Below the pieces are notes generated by a model. The model had not been told where the DNA came from and did no database searches. It saw only the letters and a program-made list of their open reading frames with translations. A DNA stretch of 55,929 nt, taken from assembly GCA_028279185.1 (NCBI GenBank), contig JANQSS010000073.1, positions 1 through 55,929 on the forward strand, given 5' to 3'. The DNA comes from Saprospiraceae bacterium. GTDB taxonomy: Bacteria > Bacteroidota > Bacteroidia > Chitinophagales > Saprospiraceae. The translations under genes were made by a program, and so were the position numbers. Below, in pieces: positions 28,801 to 37,036 of the stretch. Every line of letters begins with the position of its first letter. Positions within the stretch are counted from its first letter, which is position 1.

Positions 28801-29270
28801 GAGTTGGAATCATATCATTGGCCGGAGTTGTGGTTAACAATGCCATCGTACTCATTGATTATGTCAATTTACTTGTCGGAAGAGCGAAAGAAGCAGCGGG
28901 AGTAGATAGTTTGTTTGCCCTGTCCAAGGATGACATCAAAAAAGCAATTGCTAAAGGCGGGGCAACGCGTTTGCGGCCAGTACTCCTAACGGCGATCACT
29001 ACCGTATTAGGACTTATTCCGCTTGCCATTGGATTCAATTTTAATTTTTCCACGTTGATCACCGACTGGGATCCACAGATATTTATTGGCGGCGACAATG
29101 TTGCCTTCTGGGGACCGATGGCCTGGACAGTTATTTACGGCCTTATTTTTGCAACGTTCCTGACACTGATCGTAGTACCGTGTATGTACTGGCTTGCGTA
29201 CAGACTCATGCGATTGTTTGTCGGCGGCAAGTATCAAAAGAAGGCTGTTAATTTAAATGTAGAAGCGTGA
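25815..29270 (+). CDS. RND-family efflux permease (AcrB/HAE type)
   Basis: A 1151-residue inner-membrane proton-driven pump. It shows the standard order: TM1 near residues 20-45, a large periplasmic loop, TM2-6 including LALGLLVDNAIVVVEN, a second periplasmic loop, and TM8-12 including GIISLAGVVVNNAIVLIDY. I chose the ATG one base after the adaptor stop; a frame extension 9 codons upstream overlaps the adaptor gene. In AcrB the TM4 pair is Asp-Asp and TM10 carries an essential Lys; here the second Asp and the Lys are both Asn, while one Asp remains. This variant is familiar in Bacteroidota pumps but implies a different relay. An extra membrane segment group around residues 520-570 follows TM6. 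Substrate unknown. Confidence 0.93.
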   Translation: MEGKTANNNFKKREFGLSSGAVKNAVSVMLLTAMIFAFGFYAYKIMPKEQFPEISFPQVYINTVYFGNAAKDIESLVTRPIEKEVYQVDGIKNVVSTSLPDYSVIMAEFESDVDIDDAVRKVKDAVDKAKVDLPGDLTDEPLIEDVNFSEFPIMSINLSGDFTNDELRNYGEYLEDEIEDLKEVSDVVIKGALEREVKIDVDLLAMESREVSFQDIENAVAGENITLSAGEIVRDNFRRAVRIIGEYEDPEDLENVIVKSEDLAPVYLRDIAKVEYGYKDRTSIARSDGFPVVSLDVIKKSGENLLFASDKIYAILDDAKVDVLPENMKIQIFNDQSINTRTEVKNLENSIISGVILVVLVLLFFLGLRNSLFVGIAIPLSMLMGIMLLNLTGVTMNIVVLFSLILALGLLVDNAIVVVENIYRYRQEGYSGLEAAKYGAGEVALPIIASTATTLAAFVPLAFWPGIMGSFMQFMPLTLILVLASSLFVALVINPVLTSRYMTAGEENTSVNPLKHNIRQVILISVSLIAIALIGHFMGTDWVRNLFGLIAAIYLANHFILRPGSIAFQNTVLPWLERIYDKFITFALRIPLGIFFGTLGLMVVSLGLFQSAGLKVEYFPLADPLYVNAFVEMPLGTDIEATFELTEKIERQITDVVKPYGEVVEAVLTQIGENTSDPNQPPEPGASPHKARITASFVPAQDRGEVSTVEIMNKIRGAVKGYPGVQISVDKNADGPPTGKPINLEIRGEDINTLTTLAENIRTYINAQNISGIEELLMDVKLGKPELLVHVDREAARRFGVSTFQIANSIRTSLYGKEISKYKTGEDEYDIFLRLDDKYRYNVNNLLNQKITFRSASTGQIIQVPISAIANVNYTSTYNAIKRKNLDRQITLYSNVLDGYNANEVNEAMANALADYELPQGYNYEFTGEQQQQAEDMGFLMVAFMVAVFAIFLIIVAQFNSLLTPFIIILSVLFSTIGVFLGYVMSGDDIVVIMTGVGIISLAGVVVNNAIVLIDYVNLLVGRAKEAAGVDSLFALSKDDIKKAIAKGGATRLRPVLLTAITTVLGLIPLAIGFNFNFSTLITDWDPQIFIGGDNVAFWGPMAWTVIYGLIFATFLTLIVVPCMYWLAYRLMRLFVGGKYQKKAVNLNVEA

Positions 29271-29917
29271 CGGAAAAAGAAATAGCAGCATTACGCGAAA
29301 AATATGTTCAACCGGTTTTGCGAAAAAGCGATATGATGGCTGATCCGTTTGAGCAGTTTTCTAAATGGTTTAATGCAGCCGTTGAAGCCAAATGTTTAGA
29401 ACCGAATGCGATGAGTTTTTCTTCCGTCGGATTAGACGGACATACTTCGTGTCGAATTTTGCTTTATAAGGGATTGTCACCACGAAATGGATTTACCTTT
29501 TTCTCCAATTACACAAGCCAGAAAAGCAGAGAAATTGAGGCAAATCCATTTGCTTCCATGCTTTTTTGTTGGTTGCCAATGGCGCGTCAAATTAGAATGC
29601 AAGGTCGAGTCGTGAAGCTTCCGCATCAAGAGTCGGCTTCTTACTTTGCGAGCCGACCGCGTGGTAGCCAACTCGGTGCATGGGCCTCTAATCAATCGGA
29701 TGAAATTGCATCAAGGGATATCCTGGAACGAAAGATGCTAGAGGTGAAAGAACGATTTGAAAATGACGAGTCTATCCCCATGCCACCGCATTGGGGAGGC
29801 TTTGAGTTGCTCCCCCAGAAAATCGAATTTTGGCAAGGGAACGATAATCGACTGCACGATCGAATTGTTTATGAATTCGAGCAAGATACCTGGCGAATTT
29901 TTCGACTTGCACCATAA
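29267..29917 (+). CDS. pdxH: Pyridoxamine 5'-phosphate oxidase
   Basis: An FMN enzyme that oxidises pyridoxamine or pyridoxine 5'-phosphate to pyridoxal 5'-phosphate in the last step of vitamin B6 synthesis and salvage. The 216-residue length and motifs are standard: MSFSSVGLDGHTSCRILLYKG, SQKSREIEANPFASMLF, RPRGSQLGAWAS, PPHWGGFELLPQKIEFWQG, RLHDR and the terminal RLAP. The GTG start overlaps the RND pump stop (GTGA), so translation appears coupled to the efflux operon. No functional link between the two is known to me. Confidence 0.96.
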   Translation: MTEKEIAALREKYVQPVLRKSDMMADPFEQFSKWFNAAVEAKCLEPNAMSFSSVGLDGHTSCRILLYKGLSPRNGFTFFSNYTSQKSREIEANPFASMLFCWLPMARQIRMQGRVVKLPHQESASYFASRPRGSQLGAWASNQSDEIASRDILERKMLEVKERFENDESIPMPPHWGGFELLPQKIEFWQGNDNRLHDRIVYEFEQDTWRIFRLAP

Positions 29918-29957
29918 ATAGCATGCAGTTGCATGTGAAGGTAATGCAAGCTTAACC

Positions 29958-30026
29958 TCTTTACCATGCCGTTTTATTAAAATATAAACTTCGAATAGCA
30001 ATGAAAAGGACGAAAAACGGATAAAG
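29958..30026. repeat. Direct repeat, left copy (matches 30753-30821)
   Basis: 69 bases identical to the 3' end of the glycosyltransferase gene at 30753-30821 except for two positions, 795 bases away and in the same orientation. Reading the minus strand, it encodes the last ~22 residues of the glycosyltransferase plus its stop codon (29961-29963), with Val-to-Ile and Met-to-Thr changes. It is therefore a stranded gene tail, either from a lost paralogue or from a local duplication. Confidence 0.85.
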
Positions 30027-30752
30027 CACTATTCTTCGCATCTTCCTCAATGAGACACCTACACAGTTTCAGTGATCCAGTAATATATGCGTCAATTATA
30101 TCTTTATTTGACATAATCCGAATTGAGTTCTTCAAATTCCTTCAATAAGGTAGGATTGTACTTTCAACAAGACGATGGTGCAAAATATTTCTGGATCTTG
30201 ATCATTTTAGTTTGCGCTATCGTCACTGAAAGATAGTTTTTAGTGCTGATTTTAAGTAAATATTACTTTTAACCAATGTAATGGATTGTTGGGTTATGAT
30301 AAAGACAATTCGTCGCATTTCAGTGTTAGCGGCGTCATCCCGAAATTGCGTGATTCAATAGACAGTATATTTCGGTCTCTTGGGTAAATTGACAATAATC
30401 GGATTGGCAGAGCGAATAGTTGAATCAAGGAGCATGTAGGGATGCAAGACCGCGGTGACGGCAATCCATAGTTATCAGGGCATCTATGAGAATAATCAAA
30501 TCAGGAGGAGCATTCAATACCATAACAACTAGCCGTCAAACACCTCAATGCGACTAGCGTTTTTTGGTTCTTTTTTGGGCGATGCAAAAAAGGACAGCAT
30601 CACCGGAAACAAACACAAATATATGCTTAAGACACCCCAAAGACAGAACATGTTGCCTGTTTAATATCGGTTATCGGCATTTCTAGACATGATATTACAT
30701 TGCGATTTTGACGAAAACAAGGCAGGTTTGATGGAATAAATTTAGAATGAAA
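30027..30752. other. Noncoding region between the repeat copies
   Basis: About 725 bases with stops in all frames and no recognisable gene, RNA or integrase. The stretch around 30331 (CGTCATCCCGAAATTGCG) resembles dispersed intergenic repeat fragments. Together with the flanking direct repeat it looks like decayed DNA left by a deleted or degraded gene. Confidence 0.45.
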
Positions 30753-30821
30753 TCTTTACCATGCCATTTTATTAAAATATAAACTTCGAATAGCAACGAA
30801 AAGGACGAAAAACGGATAAAG
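30753..30821. repeat. Direct repeat, right copy (3' end of glycosyltransferase gene)
   Basis: The right member of the 69-base direct repeat. It covers the stop codon and the last ~22 codons of the intact glycosyltransferase gene on the minus strand. Confidence 0.85.
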
Positions 30822-31829
30822 TATAATACTTGGAAGAAAATAACTCCATTGTATTTTTATAGCATAATAGTGGGAAACACTTTTTATTAATAAAAAGTCA
30901 ACGAAAATTTTCCCTATCCACATGACAACAAACAATTTAATCGATATTCCGAATAAAACAAACAGCATCATTAATATAAATCCCAATTGGGCAAAACCCA
31001 TGATCAGCCAGAATATCTTTAAATTTTTATCCTTATAGTACTTCGTCTTTGCGGCCCAACGAACTCGCTGTTTTACTAGAGTAGTCCAATTTCTTTTAGG
31101 TATTGTATGCACGTAGGCATCAGGGTGTTTTATGTAGGAAATAGGGTAATTGGCCCGACGCATATGCTCAATTAAAAAGATATCATCTCCGGAAGCTATT
31201 TCTATATTGTTGTCAAATGGAGTGATCGAAATAAAATTTTTTTTACGAAATCCCATATTCGCTCCTGTACCGGAGTAAAATAATTTATTCCATTGTCCAA
31301 CTCCGGAGACAGCAGCAGTTGCTATTCCATCGAATTGTTGAAACGCTTCGACCCAGGACAACGGGTTTTTTACAAATACCGGACCAAAAACCAATGCGTT
31401 TTTTTTTAAAGCCATCGACATTATCTTAACCCAATTCCGTGACACAAAACTGTCTCCATCGGTGCATAGGATGTTAGGGTATTGAGCGGAAGCCACACCT
31501 GTTTTTATGGCGGCCTTTTTTCCATTATCCGTGTTCGAAATTAATTGATCATCAGCCCTCAAACGTGCCTGGACCACTGAATATGTCTTGTCGGAGCTGT
31601 GATCATCGATTACGACGATTTCCCCTGGGTTTTGAAATGATATAGAAGCCATGCAATCGGCAATCGTCTTTTCTTCATTCCGGCATGGAATCAATACGGA
31701 AGCAGGGGGCAAGTCATCGAATGACAAATGCGCGGTCTGTCTTACAAACCAAAAAATTGTGACATATACGATAAAAGCGATATATCCGATTGCCAAAGCA
31801 GCCAGTAGATATGAAATCCAAACCAACAC
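30756..31829 (-). CDS. Membrane-anchored family 2 glycosyltransferase
   Basis: A 357-residue processive-type GT2 enzyme. One N-terminal membrane segment (residues ~5-28) anchors a GT-A domain with SVLIPCRNEEKTIADC, the first acidic motif DDHSSD (75-80), DGD (124-126) as the metal-binding DxD-like motif, SGDDIFLIEHMRRANY and QRVRWAAKTKYY (QxxRW type). Three to four C-terminal membrane helices follow (IFWLIMGFAQLGFILMMLFVLF, LFVVMWIGKIFVDFLLI, YFLPSIILYPFFVLFVAI). It probably transfers a sugar to a lipid or glycan at the inner membrane. The start codon is only 38 bases from the divergent SDR gene. Its 3' end is duplicated at 29958. Confidence 0.9.
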   Translation of the reverse strand: MLVWISYLLAALAIGYIAFIVYVTIFWFVRQTAHLSFDDLPPASVLIPCRNEEKTIADCMASISFQNPGEIVVIDDHSSDKTYSVVQARLRADDQLISNTDNGKKAAIKTGVASAQYPNILCTDGDSFVSRNWVKIMSMALKKNALVFGPVFVKNPLSWVEAFQQFDGIATAAVSGVGQWNKLFYSGTGANMGFRKKNFISITPFDNNIEIASGDDIFLIEHMRRANYPISYIKHPDAYVHTIPKRNWTTLVKQRVRWAAKTKYYKDKNLKIFWLIMGFAQLGFILMMLFVLFGISIKLFVVMWIGKIFVDFLLIKSVSHYYAIKIQWSYFLPSIILYPFFVLFVAIRSLYFNKMAW

Positions 31830-31867
31830 CGAGTAAGATTAAGTAAAATTCTCCGTAAAATTACTGT

Positions 31868-32578
31868 ATGAAAGGAAAGAATGTAGTGATCACCGGAGCG
31901 ACAAAGGGCATCGGTCGAGCGGTCGTCGATGAGCTGGCTGCATGTGGGCATAGTCTATACATTTGTGCACGCACGAAACATGATGTTGATAATTTGGTGG
32001 ATGAATTAGGTAAAAAATATCCCGACCAATCATTTTATGGGGATCAAGTTGATATTAGCGACAAATCGCAAATCAAAGATTTTGCCACAGGTGTTAAATC
32101 AGTCTGGGAGAAGGTAGATGTGCTCGTGAATAACGCAGGCATTTTTTTACCGGGAACGATTTTAGGCGAGGAGGATGATATGCTGGAAAAACAATTAAAT
32201 ACAAACTTAATTTCCGCCTACGCCTTGACAAGACACCTCGGGCCATTGATGGTCCAACAAGGATATGGAGATATAATAAATATGTGCTCTGTCGCTGGAA
32301 TAAAAGCTTATGTCAATGGTGGTTCCTACTGTATAAGTAAGTTTGCTATGCGAGGGATGAGTATGGTGTTGCGCGAAGAATTGAAAGAAACGGGCGTTCG
32401 GGTCACGACAATATTACCGGGAGCAACATGGTCGGAATCCTGGTCCGGCATCGAATTGCCTCCCGAACGTTTAATGCCTGCTTCATCAATCGCAGGAGCT
32501 GTGAAAATGGCTATAGATTTAGATCGATCAGCTGTATTGGAAGAAATTATTTTACGTCCACAATTAGGAGATTTATGA
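31868..32578 (+). CDS. Short-chain dehydrogenase/reductase
   Basis: A 236-residue classical SDR. It has the NAD(P) motif TGATKGIG (9-16), NNAG (in VLVNNAGIF) and the catalytic YCISK motif with an upstream Ser (MCSVAGIKAY). The Arg in YICARTKHD after beta-2 suggests NADP preference. Its stop overlaps the start of the deiodinase-like gene (ATGA), so the two are translationally coupled and may act on the same substrate class. The substrate is not predictable from sequence. It is divergent from the glycosyltransferase. Confidence 0.9.
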   Translation: MKGKNVVITGATKGIGRAVVDELAACGHSLYICARTKHDVDNLVDELGKKYPDQSFYGDQVDISDKSQIKDFATGVKSVWEKVDVLVNNAGIFLPGTILGEEDDMLEKQLNTNLISAYALTRHLGPLMVQQGYGDIINMCSVAGIKAYVNGGSYCISKFAMRGMSMVLREELKETGVRVTTILPGATWSESWSGIELPPERLMPASSIAGAVKMAIDLDRSAVLEEIILRPQLGDL

Positions 32579-33237
32579 GTGAAGAAAATTTTGTCCCACT
32601 GCATTTTGACTACGTTGATATTGAGGAGGTGGATCGTCGTTCAAAGGCGATTTATGATAATTTACGCAAGCGCAAGAGTATTCGTGAGTTTTCATCGAAG
32701 CCCGTCCCTAAGTCGGTCATTGATCATTTAATAGCGACTGCCGGATCAGCGCCTTCGGGAGCAAACAAGCAACCCTGGACCTTTTGCTTAATATCAAATT
32801 CAGATTTACGGGCAAAGATTAGGGAAGCCGCTGAAAAGGAGGAGTATGAAAACTACCATGGACGCATGTCGGATGAATGGATTGAGGATTTAAAGCCATT
32901 TGGCACGGACTGGCACAAACCTTTTATTGATATTGCACCTTGGATCGTAGTCATGTTCAAAAAAGCCTACGATATTGTCGATGGCAAAAAGAAGAAGAAT
33001 TACTATGTCAATGAATCAGCCGGAATTGCGGCGGGTTTTTTAATTATGGCAATTCACCAGGCGGGTTTGGCGACATTGACACATACGCCAAGTCCTATGA
33101 ATTTTTTACAAAAGATATTAAACCGGCCGGAAAATGAACGTGCCTTTTTATTATTACCGATAGGCTATCCCGCAGAAGATGCCAAGGTGCCAAATATTGT
33201 AAAAAAACCACTCAGCGAAATATTGATTGAGTACTAA
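32575..33237 (+). CDS. Iodotyrosine-deiodinase-like flavoprotein of the nitroreductase superfamily
   Basis: A 220-residue FMN protein. It matches human iodotyrosine deiodinase unusually well along its whole length: PVPKSVIDHLIATAGSAPSG, ANKQPWTF, the lid helix with Glu90, Tyr94 and Lys115 at the spacing of the human Glu-Tyr-Lys triad that holds the amino-acid zwitterion, then YYVNESAGIAAGFL, LATLTHTP, LLPIGYP and KVPNIVKKPL. Bacterial homologues, including one from Haliscomenobacter in the same order, are known to be active deiodinases. The start is the ATG at 32575 overlapping the SDR stop; the in-frame extension upstream reads through SDR coding sequence. The lid triad makes halotyrosine a better guess than nitroaromatics. 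In-cell role unknown. Confidence 0.85.
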   Translation: MSEENFVPLHFDYVDIEEVDRRSKAIYDNLRKRKSIREFSSKPVPKSVIDHLIATAGSAPSGANKQPWTFCLISNSDLRAKIREAAEKEEYENYHGRMSDEWIEDLKPFGTDWHKPFIDIAPWIVVMFKKAYDIVDGKKKKNYYVNESAGIAAGFLIMAIHQAGLATLTHTPSPMNFLQKILNRPENERAFLLLPIGYPAEDAKVPNIVKKPLSEILIEY

Positions 33238-33248
33238 AAAATTAATCT

Positions 33249-34348
33249 AACCTTGCGGGTTGGATTATGTAAAACACGAACTCCTTGCTGGAGCGTTTAG
33301 CCGTCAGTCAGGATCAATACTTATGTCAAAAACCCCCAAGGTTGAAAACACTTCCAAAACTCAACCTTGGGGGTTTTCATGAAGAGCAGACATCACACAC
33401 CTGCATCGGAATAGCATTGAATTAGCGTTAAATAAATTCAGGGCAAACCCGCAAGGTTTTTCGAAAGAGTTGAAGAATTGATTGTTGGGTTTTGGTACAA
33501 ACCTTGCGGGTTGAGTTATGTAAAAGACGAACTCGTTGCTGGAGCGTTTTGTCGTCAGTCAGGATCAAAACTTATATTAAAAAACCCCAAGGTTGAAAAC
33601 ACTTCCAAAACTCAACCTTGGGGGTTTTCATGAAGAGCAGACATCACACACCTGCATCGGAATAGCATAGAATAGAATTAGAACAAATCGAGTGCAAACC
33701 CGCAAGGTTTTTCGATAGAGTTGATGGATTGATTGTTGGTTTTGGTGTAAACCTTGCGGGTTGGGTTATGTGAAAGACGAACTTGTTGCTGGAGCGTTTT
33801 ACCGTCCGTCAGGATTAATACGCATATTAAAAAACCCCCAAGGTTGAAAACACTTCCAAAACTCAACCTTGGGGGTTTTAATAAAGAGCAGACATCACGC
33901 CCCTGCATCTGAATTGCATAGAATTAGATAAATTCAGGGCAAACCCGCAAGGTTTTTCGATAGAGTTGATGGATTGATTGTTGGTTTTGGTGTAAACCTT
34001 GCGGGTTGGGTTATGTAAAACACGAACTCATTGCAGGAGTGTTTTACCGTCCGTCAGGATTAATACTTATGTCAAAAACCCCCAAGGTTGAAAACACTTC
34101 CAAAACTCAACCTTGGGGGTTTTAATGAAGAGCAGACATCGCGAGCCTGCATCTGAATGTCATAGAATATAATTAGAATAAATCGGAGGCAAACCCGCAA
34201 GGTTTTTCGAAAGAGTTGAAGAATTGATTGTTGGGTTTTGGTGCAAACCTTGCGGGTTGGATTATGTAAAACACGAACTTGTTGCTGGAGCGTTTTGTCG
34301 TCAGTCAGGATCAAAACTTATATTAAAAACCCCCAAGGTTGAAAACAC
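33249..34348. repeat. Tandem array of ~250-bp units, each with two long hairpins
   Basis: About 4.4 copies with periods of roughly 251, 251, 244 and 251 bases. Each unit holds hairpin H1 (AACCCGCAAGGTTT, then ~39 bases, then AAACCTTGCGGGTT; e.g. 33446-33512) and hairpin H2 (AAAACCCCCAAGGTTGA, a 15-base loop, then TCAACCTTGGGGGTTTT; e.g. 33329-33377). The arms of H1 and H2 share the core AACCCSCAAGGTT, so the array is a chain of one 13-bp motif in alternating orientation. H2 ends in T4 on both strands and should stop transcription both ways. The array begins with the right arm of H1, 11 bases after the deiodinase-like stop, and ends in the loop of H2 directly beside the mutase stop codon. No credible gene lies inside. 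Confidence 0.95.
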
Positions 34349-34349
34349 A

Positions 34350-36404
34350 TCACCTCAATAATAAATCTAATAACTCACCTGCAGCATCGGTAATAACCGT
34401 ACCCGGACCAAATACACCCGCAACACCATGGTCGAATAAAAAGGCATAGTCCTTGGTTGGAATTACACCACCAACCACAACTAATATATTTTCACTATCG
34501 AGTTTTTTTAATTCCTCGATGACGTCGGGGACGAGTGTTTTATGCCCTGCCGCAAGAGACGATATACCCAGAATATGTACGTCATTTTCCATTGCTTGCC
34601 GAGCTGCTTCTTGAGGTGTTTGAAATAGGGGCCCGATATCGACATCAAATCCCAGGTCGGCAAAAGCTGTGGCAATTACTTTTGCACCACGATCATGACC
34701 ATCCTGCCCCAGTTTAGCAACTAATATTCGCGGTCTTCGACCGAAGCGACTTGCAAATTCGTCGGATTTTTCACGTACTTTTTTAAACGATTCCTCTCGT
34801 TCCATCAAACCTAAATATACACCTGAGACGGCAATACTTTTTGGTACATAGCGTCCGAATACGGATTCCATTGCCGAAGATATTTCCCCCAGCGTAGCGC
34901 GAACGCGGGCTGCCTGAACGGCCGCCTCCAATAAATTGCCGCTTTGCGATTTGGCTGTTTCAGATAGCGTGTTCAATGCTTGCTCCACTGCATTTTCGTC
35001 GCGTGAAGCCTTTATTTTTTTAAGTCGATCAATTTGCTGTTTTAAAACGGCGGCGTTGTCAACTTCGAGTGTGTCGAAATGATATTGACTTTCTGCCTGT
35101 AGCGTGTTTACGCCAATAATGGCGTGCTCACCAGCATCTATTTTAGCTTGTTTGGTGATGGCCGCTTCTTCAATGCGCATTTTAGGAATTCCTTTTTCAA
35201 TGGCTTTTGTCATTCCGCCGGCTTCATCGATTTCGGCGATAAAAGCTTTTGCTTCCTTCAATAATTCAAGCGTCCGTTTTTCAATAATATGACTGCCACC
35301 TGCCGGATCGATAGCTTTTGTGATGCCACTCTTTTGCTGTAAATATTTTTGTGTCTCTCTTGCTATGCGGGCCGAAGCATCCGTTGGCAAGGCAATAGCT
35401 TCGTCGAATGAATTGGTATGTAGGGACTGCGTTCCACCCCAAATGGCAGCGAGCGCTTCGATGGTTGTTCGGGCAATATTATTTAATGGATCTTGTTCTG
35501 TCAGGCTCCATCCGGACGTCTGACTATGCGCCCGCAGGGACATGGACTTTGGGTTGGATGGATTGTATGTTGACACGATCTCAGCCCATAGGTGCCGCGC
35601 CGCACGCAATTTTGCTACCTCATCGATAAAATTCATGCCGATTCCCCAGAAAAATGAGATTCGCGGTGCGAAGTCATCGATTGCCAGGCCTGCTGCTAAT
35701 CCACACTTAATGTATTCGTGTCCATCGGCCAAGGTGTATGCCAGCTCCAGTGCTGCAGGAGCTCCCGCTTCTTGCATATGATAGCCGGATACACTTATCG
35801 AATTGAATCTGGGCATATGTTCAGATGTATACCGAAAGATGTCAGAGACGATTCGCATCGATTGCGCTGGCGGGTATATAAATGTATTACGCACCATGAA
35901 TTCCTTCAAGATGTCGTTTTGTATAGTGCCTGACAGCAATTTTTGAGCAACGTTTTGCTCTTCAGCAGCGACGATGTAGAAGGCCATAATGGGTATGACG
36001 GCGCCATTCATCGTCATCGAAACAGACATTTTATCGAGTGGTATCTGATCGAAGAGAACCTTCATGTCCTCGACCGAATCGATTGCGACCCCGGCCATAC
36101 CGACATCGCCCTTTACACGTGGGTGATCGGAGTCATATCCCCGATGGGTGGCGAGGTCGAATGCCACGGACAGTCCTTTTTGTCCGGAAGCGAGGTTTCG
36201 TCTATAAAAAGCATTGCTTTCCTCTGCCGTTGAAAAGCCGGCATATTGTCGGATCGTCCACGGCCTGGATGTATACATGCTGGCGTAAGGACCGGCTAAG
36301 AATGAAGGGGTGCCGGCATTTCGGGGAAGATAGTTGCCTTCAGCATAAGGCCCGGTGCGGGCACCTGCGATGGCTCTAATCTCCTCGTATTCAATTGACT
36401 TCAT
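34350..36404 (-). CDS. mutB: Methylmalonyl-CoA mutase large (catalytic) subunit
   Basis: An adenosylcobalamin enzyme interconverting (R)-methylmalonyl-CoA and succinyl-CoA in propionate metabolism. The TIM barrel begins with [20 protein letters not shown] and includes [38 protein letters not shown] (Arg expected to bind the substrate carboxylate), [11 protein letters not shown] and THTNS-type [14 protein letters not shown]. The C-terminal B12 domain has the base-off motif GQDGHDRG (DxHxxG) with [12 protein letters not shown] and VVGGVIP. At 684 residues it is shorter than typical large subunits (~715-730), mainly at the N-terminus. No small-subunit or epimerase gene is adjacent. Its 3' end abuts the hairpin array. 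Confidence 0.95.
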   Translation of the reverse strand: MKSIEYEEIRAIAGARTGPYAEGNYLPRNAGTPSFLAGPYASMYTSRPWTIRQYAGFSTAEESNAFYRRNLASGQKGLSVAFDLATHRGYDSDHPRVKGDVGMAGVAIDSVEDMKVLFDQIPLDKMSVSMTMNGAVIPIMAFYIVAAEEQNVAQKLLSGTIQNDILKEFMVRNTFIYPPAQSMRIVSDIFRYTSEHMPRFNSISVSGYHMQEAGAPAALELAYTLADGHEYIKCGLAAGLAIDDFAPRISFFWGIGMNFIDEVAKLRAARHLWAEIVSTYNPSNPKSMSLRAHSQTSGWSLTEQDPLNNIARTTIEALAAIWGGTQSLHTNSFDEAIALPTDASARIARETQKYLQQKSGITKAIDPAGGSHIIEKRTLELLKEAKAFIAEIDEAGGMTKAIEKGIPKMRIEEAAITKQAKIDAGEHAIIGVNTLQAESQYHFDTLEVDNAAVLKQQIDRLKKIKASRDENAVEQALNTLSETAKSQSGNLLEAAVQAARVRATLGEISSAMESVFGRYVPKSIAVSGVYLGLMEREESFKKVREKSDEFASRFGRRPRILVAKLGQDGHDRGAKVIATAFADLGFDVDIGPLFQTPQEAARQAMENDVHILGISSLAAGHKTLVPDVIEELKKLDSENILVVVGGVIPTKDYAFLFDHGVAGVFGPGTVITDAAGELLDLLLR

Positions 36405-36490
36405 GCGACAAAAATAGGGAGATTTAAAAAGTCACATGATGCCAATTGAATAATAACCGAGGTCTTACAATAGGTTAAGGTTCATGCGGG

Positions 36491-36600
36491 AAAGATAAAA
36501 GGGCAGCCTCCTTTACAGAGGCTGCTCAACAAGCACTAATTGGTTAATTGAGGATTAAAAAGGGGTAAAAAGGGTTTGTTATATCGTTAGGGTTATTCGT
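36491..36600 (-). repeat. Hairpin repeat element, copy 1 (paired with 38571-38660)
   Basis: An 8-bp stem GCAGCCTC (36503-36510) with GAGGCTGC (36518-36525) is followed by TCAACAAGCACTAATTGG and, further on, AAAAAGGGTTTG. The same series recurs downstream of the first helical paralogue. On the minus strand the hairpin is followed by CCCTTTT, so it reads as a minus-strand terminator or the 3' end of a small RNA. Confidence 0.7.
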
Positions 36601-37036
36601 TCTCATACTACATTTAAGTGCTTTTACATTCCATCTAAGTCATTGTCAAAAATCCAACCCAGAAGTAAAGTCCAAACTAGCATAGCATCGGTAGTTAAGA
36701 AGGTGATTAAATAACATTTACATTACAAATCTAACCTAAGAATCAACCCACACTACGTACAATTTTACACAAATAGTCACATGAGTATTTGTTCAAAAAG
36801 TCAAGTTTTTTTCTGTAAATTACAGAAAGAAAGCAAGTTATGACAACGAAATATCCTCAATGACATTGCCATCTTATGCTCGTGTTTAACATTATGTTCG
36901 CAATTGGAGCCTTCGCCTCAACCGCAATACAAAACTAAGCGTTCATTTGTCATAAATTGGTACATATTTTGGCGTAAAATCACATATCATTTTATACTCT
37001 TTTCGAATCAAACACATTATAAAATTCTGATTATCA
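36601..37036. other. AT-rich region upstream of paralogue 1
   Basis: About 435 bases without a supported gene. It should hold the promoter of the plus-strand paralogue and perhaps that of the mutase gene. I cannot place either with confidence. Confidence 0.4.

Noticed and set aside
29958-30821. Integrated mobile element with att duplication
   Set aside because: The direct repeat at a gene 3' end is suggestive, but the interval has no integrase, no cargo gene and no inverted ends; kept only as a possibility in the findings.
32428-32574. 49-codon N-terminal extension of the deiodinase-like protein
   Set aside because: It reads the SDR coding sequence out of frame; the ATG at 32575 overlapping the SDR stop gives the normal protein.
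33678-34314. Minus-strand open frames of 76 and 80 codons inside the array
   Set aside because: They read through hairpin arms, lie in different registers of the same repeat unit and are not kept in all units.
33249-34348. CRISPR array or integron attC array
   Set aside because: Units are ~250 bp with no short repeat/unique spacer pattern and no cas or integrase gene. GTTRRRY-like ends occur on the right of H1 (GTTGGAT, GTTGAGT), but the left arm lacks the matching RYYYAAC and no cassette genes are present.
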